DNA from: Varanus komodoensis | Lineage: Eukaryota; Chordata; Lepidosauria; Squamata; Varanidae | Direction of reading: 5' to 3' | Assembly: GCF_004798865.1 (NCBI RefSeq) | Contig: NW_025335922.1 | Span: 8,409,858 to 8,473,857 of the forward strand | DNA length: 64,000 nt | In this document: positions 35,101 through 44,273 of the stretch, in pieces | Layout of the letters: every line of letters begins with the position of its first letter | How positions within the stretch are numbered: the first letter of the stretch is position 1 | Notes under the pieces: model-generated | What the model was told of the DNA's origin: nothing | Database searches by the model: none | The model's input: the letters and a program-made list of their open reading frames with translations, nothing else | Made by a program: the position numbers and the translations under genes

Positions 35101-38100
35101 CCTTCCCCAACCTGGATCCCTCCAGATGTTTTGAACTACAATTCTGATATTGGCCATGTAGTCCAAAATATTTGGAGGGACTCACATTGGAGAAGAAAAT
35201 TTATAGAATATATCCCTTCTTTACTATGAATGGCAGGATTAGACGATGACCTCCCTATATATGCTGAGGAATGAGCATGTGCCTTACTCCTTCACCCTCT
35301 GAACATATCTGCCCTATTCTGGGACTCCCTGCTATCCATACAGGAATATCATGTTCAAATAGCATCACTGTACATACAATGCAATGCATGTGGGCTTGGA
35401 TGATGTTGCTGATTCCTGCAGTTCCTCTTGGAAATGTACAGTGTGTGCACGGAATTTTGCACATCTAGGCTTGGTTTGAAAATTACACCCGAGTGGAGGT
35501 TGTGAGAGGCGGGCAGAGGAGAGTGATCTGGAGTCCACCGATCCATCCATTCAAATGAATCATATTCTTGTGATTTGATAGTTAATGAATATTATGACAA
35601 AATTCTCTGACTTTCAAACCAATCCTGGCAATATCTTGTGATAGTGCTCTAAAAACAAATGTTTTACTAGATATAATTGGAATAAGGTTTAGGATACACT
35701 GAAGTTGTCATTAGCAATGCTCACACTGTACTAGTTGATGTGATGCAGTACCTTGTTGGGTTCTGTAACTCTGCTGTCTGTCTCTGCACCAGACTGTGGG
35801 TCTGTGAAGTTTTTTCCTTGCTTTAGCTTGCTGTTCTCTTGCCACTCTCTCATCTCATTCTCATCATTTTCTGAAATGGGCAGTCTGCCCTTTGAAAGCT
35901 GCTCTTCTATCTTCTTGTTCAGTTCTTCCTTTGTCAGATTGGTTCCTGGGATCAAGGCATCATCTGGCTGCATTGTACACAGTGGAGACTTAGTAGGCTC
36001 CCACGAAGAGGAGCCAAAATAGCAGCAGGGGAGGTGGGTACAGGTGTAGCTGGTGTCTCTACTCCATACTGCTGAAACATCATGCCAGTGCAAGTGATTC
36101 TTTTTGCAAGGCCCGGATGCTCTGTAGCCAGGAGGGACAACATAGGGATAATCTGGATTCTGCTCCACTAGCATCTGCCTGGCTGCTAATGGCATCTGAA
36201 CCTCAAGGATGATGCGTTCACTTAAAGAAGGAGGGATCCTCACAGCAACATCTGCAGATACCTTCTTAGTCTGGCCATTCCAAAAATTAACCAGCACCCA
36301 GCTGTTTTTAAAGGCTGTAAAGAGAAATATATGAAGAGCTGCATTTTAGAAGCAGCCACAATCTGTTCAGTTGCTTGTCTAGGACTTGGATGCAGCTGCA
36401 CAAGGAAATCTGGGAAATCCTCCGGGAAATCCTATCTCAGCTGGCCAGGATTTCTTTGCTTGCGTTCCAATGTATTAGGGCTTTTCAGAGATTCTCAGGG
36501 GCAAGTGGGGCAGTTCTAAATGGGCCATAGCTAAGCTGCACACATGATCATTTGGAGCAGGCACAGTGTCCTTATGCATTAGCGGCGTGTAACAGAAACA
36601 TGCACTGGAAATGGGGACAAAGCAAGCAGTACCTGAATGCAGCACCTCGGTCTCTGCAACCTGGAGGACAGTTCCTGGGCCGTATCGTTCACCTTTCTTC
36701 TCCCATGGGGCCAGGATCCCATCCCCTGGAGTCAGTGGCTGCCACCTGGCATCCTCATAATGAATGACATCATAGAGGGGGGTTTCTTGCATTAGAAACT
36801 GAGCCTTGCCTTTCCGTGATCGCTGGGATTTTTCAAACTCAATTAGAACACAGTCCCTGGAGCCCTGCCAAATTAAGTCAGAAATCCTGCCAGGTAAACT
36901 TGAGGAAGTCACCTAATAAGCATCAATCCATCCTCTGCTTTTTGAAGTACCAGTCTCCACAAATGGGATGTCATCACTAGACACCACAAGCCATGGGTTC
37001 TGGGATGGTTTTGAAGCACTTCCTCTGCGCAGCTAGCTGGGTCTGGGAAACATGGGAAGCCATGTGCCATGAGGTATCTGGCAAATGCTGTTGCACACTA
37101 CTGATTCATGTGCGGGGTGGGAGAAAGACGCCTGTGGCACCTTTTCCCACTGATTGTCTGACCATGGCCTCATGCCTAGACTGGGTCTACAATGCACTTG
37201 TCTCTTCCTCTTTTACTCAGCAACCCACAAGCAGCTTTTTCATAGATTTCATACTCCAAATCAAAGCTGTATGTCAACAAGACATGGGTTAACCACTGTG
37301 CTGTTTAGCCCTAAGCAACCAGTGGTCCAGGCTCAATGCTCACACAGTCTTTCACATTAATGGTTACTATACAGGCAGACATATATAGAACGTAGCTGGG
37401 ATCAGACAGCACGACAAGTCATGGTAGCTTTTTACCATGGGTGGTCAATTGTGTTTTCCAAACCCAGTTGTAGTATTTCAACATGCTAAGTTTGGTCTTT
37501 AGAAACCACAATAAGAAACCATGGTTTGTTCTATGGTTTCTCTGTGCTACCATGGCTTGTTGTGTTGACGGAACATGAGGATCATGGTTTCCATGGGCCT
37601 GGTACACAACCTCCACAGAGTCCCCTGTGGCAACTGAGGGAGCCACTGCAGAGTTAGCCTGTATGTGCAGAGTACTGAGGAAGAAACTGGCAACATAAGT
37701 CAGAAGCAATGCACTTGAGGTTGAATTTTAGGTGAACTGACTGATGGGATATGGGTCAACAGTAGGAAAATGAGTAGGGAGGATGGAAACCATGGTTAAC
37801 CTACTCATCTCCTGCCATTTAGATCATGGTAAAAAAATGTGAGCCATGGAACCCATGCAGGGTGGTTTGTTGTGTTGTGGGAGCCTGGCCTGAGTGTATA
37901 TGAACAGAATTTAAGAATGCCGTGTAGGGAGTCTGCAAGCCCTTCTTTTGAAGAGACTACACAACAGTACTGGTATGCTTCTGACCCAGTGAAAGAATAC
38001 AGGTCCTAGAAATGAAGAGGAGAACGGAAATGATAAGCCTTGCAGAAACAAGCCAGAGCCCAGCATTTGAGAAACTGTGATTTAAGTAAGTAAACCTACC

Positions 38101-41100
38101 TTCACCTCTTGAACAATATGACCTAGGTAGTAATACCCATCCGTCTCTTTCCTAGCCAGGACTCGGATCCCCCTTAGCAAACTGTGAATCTTTGGGGATG
38201 AGTCTGCTAAATCCTTCTTTACTGAGCTTCTCAGAAATGTGTTAAAGGAATCTGGATTCCATATACTCAAGGGAAATCTGTGGACACAGTAGATTAGGAT
38301 GCTCAGGATTATTCAGGAAGAACGTAATAATAAGCCAGGTCTGAAGAGTGCTCTTTGCTCTTCAATTTCCCTCCTAAATTTAGCAAATTGATCTAAGTAT
38401 CTAAAATATTCACAGCCCTTAAACTTACTGTACTGAGTGATGGCCTGTCAGCAGAGGGGAACAGCACTGCTTGCTCACACAATCTGAATGCTGAATGCTG
38501 GTAGTGCAGCCAGGATTATCCTAAAGGAAAGATTTCAGAAATTCATAATTACAGAACAGCAACTGATCTCAAGGGTCACCCCTTCCAATATTTTGTATTG
38601 CTAGGACTTGAATGACATTTTAGATTTTCCAGTGAATCAGATTCCCAGCAATTCGATTCACTGGATTGATTCACACACTTGTTTATCATTCAGTGGTTAA
38701 CATATCTAATGATGTGGCTGTGTGAATAACTCTTAACCTAACAGCAGAAGTATGCATCATCGAACACACATTTTTTGCTGGAGTTGAGTTCATCAATCTG
38801 GGGGATTGAGGTTCACTCATCAAATAATAAAGAGCAACTGCTGTACATACATGTGTGAACCAGTCCACAGATGCAGTGTCACCATTTTTAATGGGGCTTC
38901 TACCTCATCTGAAGACTCTCCAGAGTTGAGACGTATTGCTTGGAAGGAACCTCCAGACATATTAGCTGCTTTCTCCAATATTCTTTGAAAGCTGCTCTGA
39001 CTTTCCTCTCCACTTCTTGGCAAGTATACAACATGCACTGGGAATGCTTGTTGTGTCTCCTGAAGGTGTCTATAGAGTTCCTCCACAGCATGTTCAGGCA
39101 GCCCACTGGTAAACAGATACACTGCTTGGCAGGTGGGATCCTCCATTGCTTCTGCCACAGCACTCAAGGTCCCGTCCGCATTCTTGACCTGAAGGGCTCG
39201 GATCCAGGCTGCTGCTTTAGTGATGTTGGGAAGGGAACATTTCACCAGTCCAGTCTGCCATTTTAACACCTGGAGAAGAAACACAAATGGTTAACTGGTT
39301 AAGCAGGACATCAGTATTCTAAGTAAATAAATATGCATGTACCTTGCAGATGATGGTTGTTCTAATCCAGAGAGCTAATCATCTGCAAACGTGTTTGTGC
39401 AGAACTGCCCCTAGTGCAGCCTTCCTCATTTTGGGGACCTTCTTGATTTTCATTTTCAGTGATTACTTTTCTATACTGCCCAATGGCCAAAGATACCTGG
39501 TAGTTTTATAAAGTTTAACACCCTCAAAAATAAATGTATATTATGTATTGTATGAGGAAGCTATTAAGGTTCAAGAGCTAGTGTTGTGAACTTTCCCAGT
39601 GTCCAAAAGCCCATATATATGGAACCTTCAGTTTGTTAAGAAAGACACCAGAGAAAATTGCCTTGAAGTTACTTTCCCTGAGCATATTCCTTAGATGAGA
39701 GTTGCTTCTGTGGTAAGAACCAACAGTGTTTCCTTTACCAAAGTGGCTTCAACTTTCCTGTGTCATCTAGGAATGGGGGTAAGAGCCTATGTGTATACTG
39801 ATGTTTGGAGAGGAACTGCTGTATCACTCACACAGGCATCTTTCGAGACCCATGAATCCTTGACGTATTCAATGAACTAATACAGCCACAGATAAGGAAA
39901 GTAGCTGTATTTCTCTCACTTGTTTATATTCTGCATCCAAATCTCATCACTGCATTAAAAAAATGTATATCATCTTTGACACAAGGGGTTTTCTTTCACC
40001 CTGAATATACTTGGATTTGGAAATGAGGTGGACCTGGTCCCTGGGATGGTACAACAAACAAGCCATTTACATACAAACATGTAAACAGACAGCACAGAGA
40101 CACAATTATAAACAATAATGCAAAAAATTGAGGACCTGCCTAAAACCTCATCATACGCTATGGAATACCTGGAAGAAGATGAAGGCCTTAACTTGGTGCT
40201 GCAAATGTAGCACTTTTGGTGCCAGCTGGTCTTGTTTGGGAGCTCATTCCACAAAGACCCACTCCCTTGTTGCTGCCTTCTGAGTGGAAAAAAGCCTTAG
40301 ATCACGGGTCCTCCAACTACGGTCTGCGGGCTGGGGCTGGCCCACCATGCCCATTTATTCGGCCCGCCATGCCCATTTGGACCCGCTGCGCGCCCGCCGC
40401 CGCCGACCTCGCCCCGCACGCGGGAGGCAGCGGTTTGCTCGCTCGGAGAAAACGATCTCCACGCGAGCAAGCCGCTGCCTCGTGCACCTGCCTCACAGCG
40501 CATGCCTGCCCCCACGCTGCCTCCCCTCGCTGCGCACACCTGCCCGTGCCTTGCCGTGTGCCCCGGCCCCGCCCCAGCCCCAGTGCACGCGCCCGAACAC
40601 GCCGGTCCCACCGCCGCCCCCTCACCGGCCCACACGCCCGACCAGGCACCACCTTTCCGGCCCACGCCCAGCACTGGCAGCTTTCAACTGGCCCCCCGCT
40701 CAAAAAGTTTGAGGACCCCTGCCTTAGATGATACACATGGTATGTGGATAAGTTCATGCCATCAGGTATTGTGGTCTCAAGCTGTGTAAAGTTTTATGGG
40801 TGAAAACCAGTACCTTGACTTGAGCATGGAAACATACAGGCAGCCAGGAGAAGCAGACCAAAATCAAGCCTAGACGTGTGGACTTTCTTGTCCCCGTTAC
40901 CAGTCTGGCTACCACACTGCACAAGCTACAGCTTCTGAACAGTGTTCCACGGCAGCCCCACCCAGAGTACACTGCAGTAATGTAACGTGAAATTACAAGA
41001 GCCTCCTTGCCCAGGCAGGGGTAAAGTTGGGCAATCAAAGTTGATAGAAGGCATTTGTGCCATGAGGCTACCTGAGCCACAAGTGACAAAGGTGGCTACA

Positions 41101-42021
41101 GAAGAACCCCCAAGCTAAGAAAACTGATCCTTCACAACTCCATCCAGAACAGGTTCAGCACCCTGTGTCTGGACAGAATAACCACCCACTAACAGCATCT
41201 CAGTCTTGCCTGGAATGACTCTCAGTATTAGCCATCCATCATCATAGTCAGGCACTGTTTCAACACATCTACAGCCACACTTGTTGAAGATGAAAATGAG
41301 AAATAGAACAGTGCATCAGCAACGTACCAATGACAGCACACTCAGACTCTGGATGACCACACCCACTGGACAATCCATGGGATCAAGCAATACTTCCTGG
41401 AGCTGATCATCAAAGTCGGAGCAAAACCAATGCAATACATTACCTTCCACTCAGACCATCATCCCAGAAGAATACTATGGTTGATGGTACTGAAAGCCAC
41501 TGAGAATCAAGGACAATCAACAAGATCACATTTCCCATCTCTCTCCCAAAGCTGGTCATCAGGCTGCTTCCATGCCAAATCCCAGCCTAATCCCCAATAC
41601 AGTGGGGCTATCCAGTGGTTCCACATACTAAGTCTTCAATCCAAGAGCTTTTGGAGCTGGCTGGTAACCACCCCCTCAAGGACCACATCCAGAAAAGGAA
41701 CATGTGTTAGATGACAACTTCCATCACCCACATCTACTCCCCACTGGGCATGGCTATCCTAGAGTGGCATGGTTCTTCTGTACCATTTGATAGTAAGATT
41801 TTTTGTTACCTTGCTGGTACAGCTGACAATGTTGAACATGGAGTCCAATGATTTGCTGGCCAGTGAAAAAAGAGTCTTTATGAGAAGTTCTTTCAGGATA
41901 TGCAGACTGGAGGGCTTATTTTCTGAGGCACAGATGACAAAGGCTATGTTCTGCTCATTAATGTCAGCCAGTAAGGGTAAGGTACCAAGATAAAGAGGAG
42001 AAAACCTGGACATGTCTGTTA
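29784..42021 (-). CDS. VWA / DUF4537 / coiled-coil protein (VWA3B-like), N-terminus not found
   Basis: A minus-strand gene, exons 5' to 3': 41810-42021, 38904-39269, 38429-38520, 38100-38277, 36633-36864, 35752-36314, 31770-31930, 31424-31587, 30907-31150, 29784-30008 (stop TAA at 29784-29786). All have AG/GT borders. They join in phase at every junction but one (between 35752 and 31930), where an exon seems to be missing. About 812 codons are visible. Order of parts: VWA-like domain (exons 1-2), linker, DUF4537/Tudor-like region (ARKETDGYYYLGHIVQEV; DCVLIEFEKS; YGPGTVLQV; WVLVNFWNG), acidic linker (TKEELNKKIEEQLSKG), then a charged coiled coil. The combination resembles VWA3B-type proteins from memory. 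Function unknown; no metal-binding DxSxS motif is visible in the VWA part. The start codon lies upstream of 42021 and is unidentified. The gene converges on ADCK2 and diverges from NDUFB2. Confidence 0.85.
31200..31412 (-). mobile_element. L2 LINE reverse-transcriptase fragment
   Basis: The plus strand AAGGATACCATGGTCAATGA and GAAGCCTCTGAGAGATCCAG is the reverse complement of the L2 region encoding the AFDTIDH-type motif. It is homologous to 41455-41640. It lies in the short intron between the coiled-coil exons at 31150 and 31424. Confidence 0.65.
31965..32155 (+). mobile_element. L2-type 3' tail with (AAAT)n repeat
   Basis: TTGTGAGCCGCCCCGAGGCT, then GGGGCGGCATAGAAATGG, then an AAATAAATAAATAAAT tail, the common ending of squamate L2 copies and their SINEs. 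Confidence 0.6.
32294..34285. repeat. Satellite array, ~177-bp unit with telomere-like blocks, both orientations
   Basis: The landmark ATGGGCAGAA recurs at 33381, 33558, 33735, 33910, 34088 and 34266, spacing 175-178 bases. Its complement recurs from 32440 to about 33165 at similar spacing. Each unit carries two short runs of (TTAGGG)n-like sequence, one on each side of a GGTGTGCGCCAGGGTAGG-type spacer. Orientation is G-rich from 32294 to the gap, C-rich from 32440 to about 33228, and G-rich again to 34285. About ten units are present, with an assembly gap at 32340-32439. The array lies in an intron of the minus-strand VWA gene. I do not recognise the family. Confidence 0.93.
32340..32439. 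other. Assembly gap (100 N) inside the satellite
   Basis: Exactly 100 unknown bases. The 46 bases to the left (32294-32339) are the exact inverse complement of the 46 to the right (32440-32485), so the gap sits at the centre of a palindrome. Confidence 0.98.
34772..34894. mobile_element. Palindromic miniature element, family A
   Basis: GGGCAACTTGTGGCCTGGCA on the left faces GGAGGGCCACAACTTGCCT on the right; the centre holds CCATTGGCTATGCTGGCTAG. Confidence 0.65.
35099..35195. mobile_element. Palindromic miniature element, family A
   Basis: CCCTCCAGATGTTTTGAACTA and, inverted, TAGTCCAAAATATTTGGAGGG form the two arms (21 bases each, a few mismatches) around a short centre with TGGCCATGTA. Confidence 0.7.
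35752..38277 (-). other. DUF4537/Tudor-like exons of the VWA gene
   Basis: Three exons (38100-38277, 36633-36864, 35752-36314) in continuous phase. They encode small-beta-barrel-like strings: IRVLARKETDGYYYLGHIVQ, DCVLIEFEKSQRSRKGKAQF, DGILAPWEKKGERYGPGTVL and SWVLVNFWNGQTKKVSADVA. This pattern (aromatic-rich barrels starting with VLA/ILAPW and a G-T/H-V step) is what I recall for DUF4537. The last exon runs on for about 130 codons into a polar linker. No catalytic motif seen. Confidence 0.7.
40140..41720 (-). mobile_element. L2 LINE (RT C-terminus and 3' end), interrupted by a hAT element
   Basis: Minus-strand translation near 40800-41000 gives RLVTGTRKSTRLGLILVCFS and SWLPVCFHAQVKVLVFTHK-type text, typical of the L2 reverse-transcriptase C-terminus. 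Around 41460-41560 it gives an FSTINHSILL-like RT motif. The 3' part continues to about 40140 on the far side of the insertion at 40303-40721. Diverged and inactive, in an intron of the VWA gene. Confidence 0.75.
40303..40721. mobile_element. Non-autonomous hAT transposon, 419 bp, very GC/CpG-rich
   Basis: Ends are CACGGGTCCTCCAACTACGG on the left and, inverted, CAGGGGTCCTCAAACTTTTT on the right, a Charlie-like hAT terminus. A perfect 8-bp target duplication, CCTTAGAT, flanks it (40295-40302 and 40722-40729), as expected for hAT. The interior is dense in CpG and has no transposase. It interrupts the L2 LINE. Long apparent reading frames in it are an effect of high GC content. Confidence 0.88.
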
Positions 42022-42900
42022 CTACAAACGAACACATAAAGACAAACTGTCAAAGCACAGAAACATTTTAGGCAAAGTTTCACTTGCCTTAGTACTTTCA
42101 CCCCCTCAACAATGCTGTTAGAATTTCGTCAAATTTCTCTGCACCCATATTGTTATTGGTTTCCCTGTCCTCACCCAAACAATTCTACTGCAACTAAATA
42201 CAACATATTGGAATTAGAGATAATTCCAGTATTTTGCATAGATTTTTAATATAATATTATTGGCACTAAAAGATAAAAAACCATCTTTCTTAATCTATTT
42301 AGATTTTCATCTGTCAAAAATAATGACTACTTTGCACCATGCATAATATACTCTTTGTTAACACTTTGTCAGTGGAAGGAAAGCATGTCTGCAGAAATGT
42401 CTATACAGGCATAAGTCTGCTGCTGGGGGTAATCCTGAAATGGTGCATTTCAGCTAAAACCATTTTGTCCACCTGGAAGTCCCCAGAATTTACCCTGTTC
42501 AAGCTGGCTTGCAGTTGGTGTAAATAATTTCCCCATTGTTTGAACAAACACAACACAACACCAGAAAAAAAAAAAAACACCCACAATGAACTACACAGGA
42601 TAAGAAAATGCTGACAAACTGCTACTTCTTCCTTCATTGCCCCCTGGCCTCAATCCCACTAAGGACTGCTCTGCCTATCAGTGAAGCTATTTTAGATTAA
42701 TTAGATTAATGGAACTTCCATCTACAGAGGTAGCACCCCTTGGAGTATGGACAAAAGGAACTGCCATCTACCTCATGTCCTGTTTGAGAGCTTCCAAAGG
42801 CTGCTCTCCAGAACTGAATATTAGATTGCCCTTAGATTGCTCCAGCAATACAATTTTCTTTTTTTCCTAATCCTGTGCTTTCCTGAAGGCAAGCAAATAA
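42022..42900. other. Upstream part of the VWA gene, exons unresolved
   Basis: The acceptor before 42021 (TGTGTTCGTTTGTAG on the minus strand) shows that at least one more exon lies to the right. I could not identify it with confidence here. No clear repeat was named. Confidence 0.4.
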
Positions 42901-42921
42901 AGAAGGGTAAACCAAGTGGTC

Positions 42922-43603
42922 TGTGTGCTGGTGTGCGCATGCCCAAAATACACAACAGGGGAAGATTTTCTTTCAACAGATTTATTCTCAGGAATAACCG
43001 GTTACCAACGAAGCGATCCAGATGGTGCACCTTAGCACTCCTCAGTTGGCCCTTTTTATATATTGATCATTACAGGGTTACAGATAACAGTTAACACTTT
43101 CCAATAGGTTACAAGAGTAAAAAGTTGCAATAGCTTGATCTTTCCCACTTGCATAGCAAAGATGCTCCAAAGGAGGGGGGAGAATGGGGTGCTATTACAT
43201 AAAGAGGAGGACGGAGTGGACCGGTGTGAATTCCCCTTTGTTTGAGCTGTTACCTGTCAAGTGCCAACTAGCTTTCTCTGGAATGGTGCCTGGTCAGGGT
43301 CAGCTTCTTTTCAAGATTGCACACACGCTGATTCCTAGAAAAGAGGGGTTTTGTGTCAATGATCGTATGATTTAACCAACGAAAAATTCTATCTATTGAT
43401 TTGTGCATCAGAAGTGAGGTCATATTTTATATTGAGCTTTATAGGAGACATGCATGGTGAAAGTATTTTGGGAATAGAGTTCAGTACTACGGATAGCCCC
43501 TAGAAAGCTTAGGAAAAAAGTCACAGGGGATAAGGGGCCCCACTAACCAGTTAGACCGAACGTTTTCCGGCTGGAGTTAATCTAAGTTCTTGGACGCCAC
43601 AAA
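42922..43603 (-). mobile_element. Probable solo LTR of an endogenous retrovirus-like element
   Basis: On the minus strand there is a TATA-like box (TATATAAAAAGGGCC near 43050), then an AATAAA signal near 42985 and a GT-rich stretch near 42950, the U3-R-U5 order of an LTR. The outer ends (about 43603 and 42922) are possible TG...CA limits, without a clear target duplication. No internal genes are seen, so it reads as a lone LTR fossil. The family is not assigned. Confidence 0.4.
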
Positions 43604-43924
43604 ATTACAGATGGATTCACCTTGTATCTCTCCTCCCCGCGGCAAGCACACTTGGTGTCACCCTCTCCCCCAAACTCAACTGAACTCCCCTTTCTTCTGT
43701 TGTAAGATACTGAAGTCCTGTCTGTTGCCCGGCAACCGGGCACTCCAGACGGAACCATCCTTTACTCCTGCATGGGAGTGCGGCAGCAGCTGGAAGTCTT
43801 CTTTGTATTTATGAAGTCTTAAAATAATATGAACCTCTTCTGAATTCCTAATAGCTTTCTATTCATCTGGAGTAGAAGCCCAATTCACCATTACATGTGA
43901 GATAAATGCAATTAAGCACGCAAC

Positions 43925-44060
43925 ACCTCTCTATGGCTACAGTTTTGGTATTTCCCAAGATGGCCCGTTTTATTCCCGAACCCAAGGGGGAGGTAATAAT
44001 TGATGTCTGGTAATGGTGGGCGCGCTGGAGAGACAGCTGGTGTTCTTCTTCAATGTTCAT
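43925..44060 (-). CDS. Possible first coding exon of the VWA gene
   Basis: Next to the NDUFB2 promoter on the opposite strand, an ATG at 44060 opens a reading frame starting MNIEEEHQLSLQRAHHYQ and ending, before a weak donor (GAGAG then GTGTTG), near 43925. Position fits a head-to-head start with NDUFB2. The ATG context is poor, the donor is weak and its phase does not fit directly onto the exon at 42021, so this is tentative. Confidence 0.2.
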
Positions 44061-44079
44061 AGGAAATAGACAGGAAATG

Positions 44080-44273
44080 AACTTTCATCTTCACCAGTGG
44101 GGATGATTTCCTTGGGCCTCCTTTTACCTCACCCCATAACTCGCATTGGAACGCGCCAAAGAGATTCCGGTCTGTAAGAGCCAATCAGAGCGCAGGATGT
44201 TTAGAGTGACCTGCTGCCCAATAGCAGAAAGTGACATTGTGGGAATTGAAGGACTCCGCTGGCGGCTGCCAGG
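44080..44273 (+). promoter_or_regulatory. NDUFB2: NDUFB2 promoter with two CCAAT boxes
   Basis: CCAAT motifs at 44181-44185 and 44218-44222 lie about 90 and 50 bases upstream of the start codon, in moderately GC-rich sequence. The start codon itself sits in AGGATGGCGGGG, resembling a YY1-type element that overlaps the start of many mitochondrial and ribosomal protein genes. No TATA box. The region may also drive the minus-strand VWA gene. Confidence 0.55.

Larger units (their letters stand above)
34286..35751. other. Intron of the VWA/DUF4537 gene
   Basis: No exon recognised. Holds two family A palindromic elements (34772-34894 and 35099-35195) and otherwise plain sequence. An exon of length 1 modulo 3 may be hidden here or under the gap, because the flanking exons differ in phase. 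Confidence 0.55.
38904..42021 (-). other. VWA-domain exons of the VWA gene
   Basis: Exons 41810-42021 and 38904-39269 join at AAG|GTG without a shift and together encode IAFVICASENKPSSLHILKE, FNIVSCTSKVLKWQ, NADGTLSAVAEAMEDPTCQA, VYLFTSGLPEHAVEELYRHL and FPVHVVYLPRSGEESQSSFQ. Alternating hydrophobic strands and the 'VYLFTSG' and 'DGTLS' positions match a VWA (Rossmann-like) fold as in VWA3 proteins. The expected DxSxS metal site is replaced by ASENK, so the metal site looks degenerate. The intron between the exons carries an L2 LINE with a hAT insertion. Confidence 0.75.

Noticed and set aside
40216-40731. Long open frames (up to 171 codons) at 40.2-40.7 kb
   Set aside because: They coincide with the GC-rich hAT element, bounded by its 8-bp target duplication; low-complexity Pro/Ala/Arg text with no family match.
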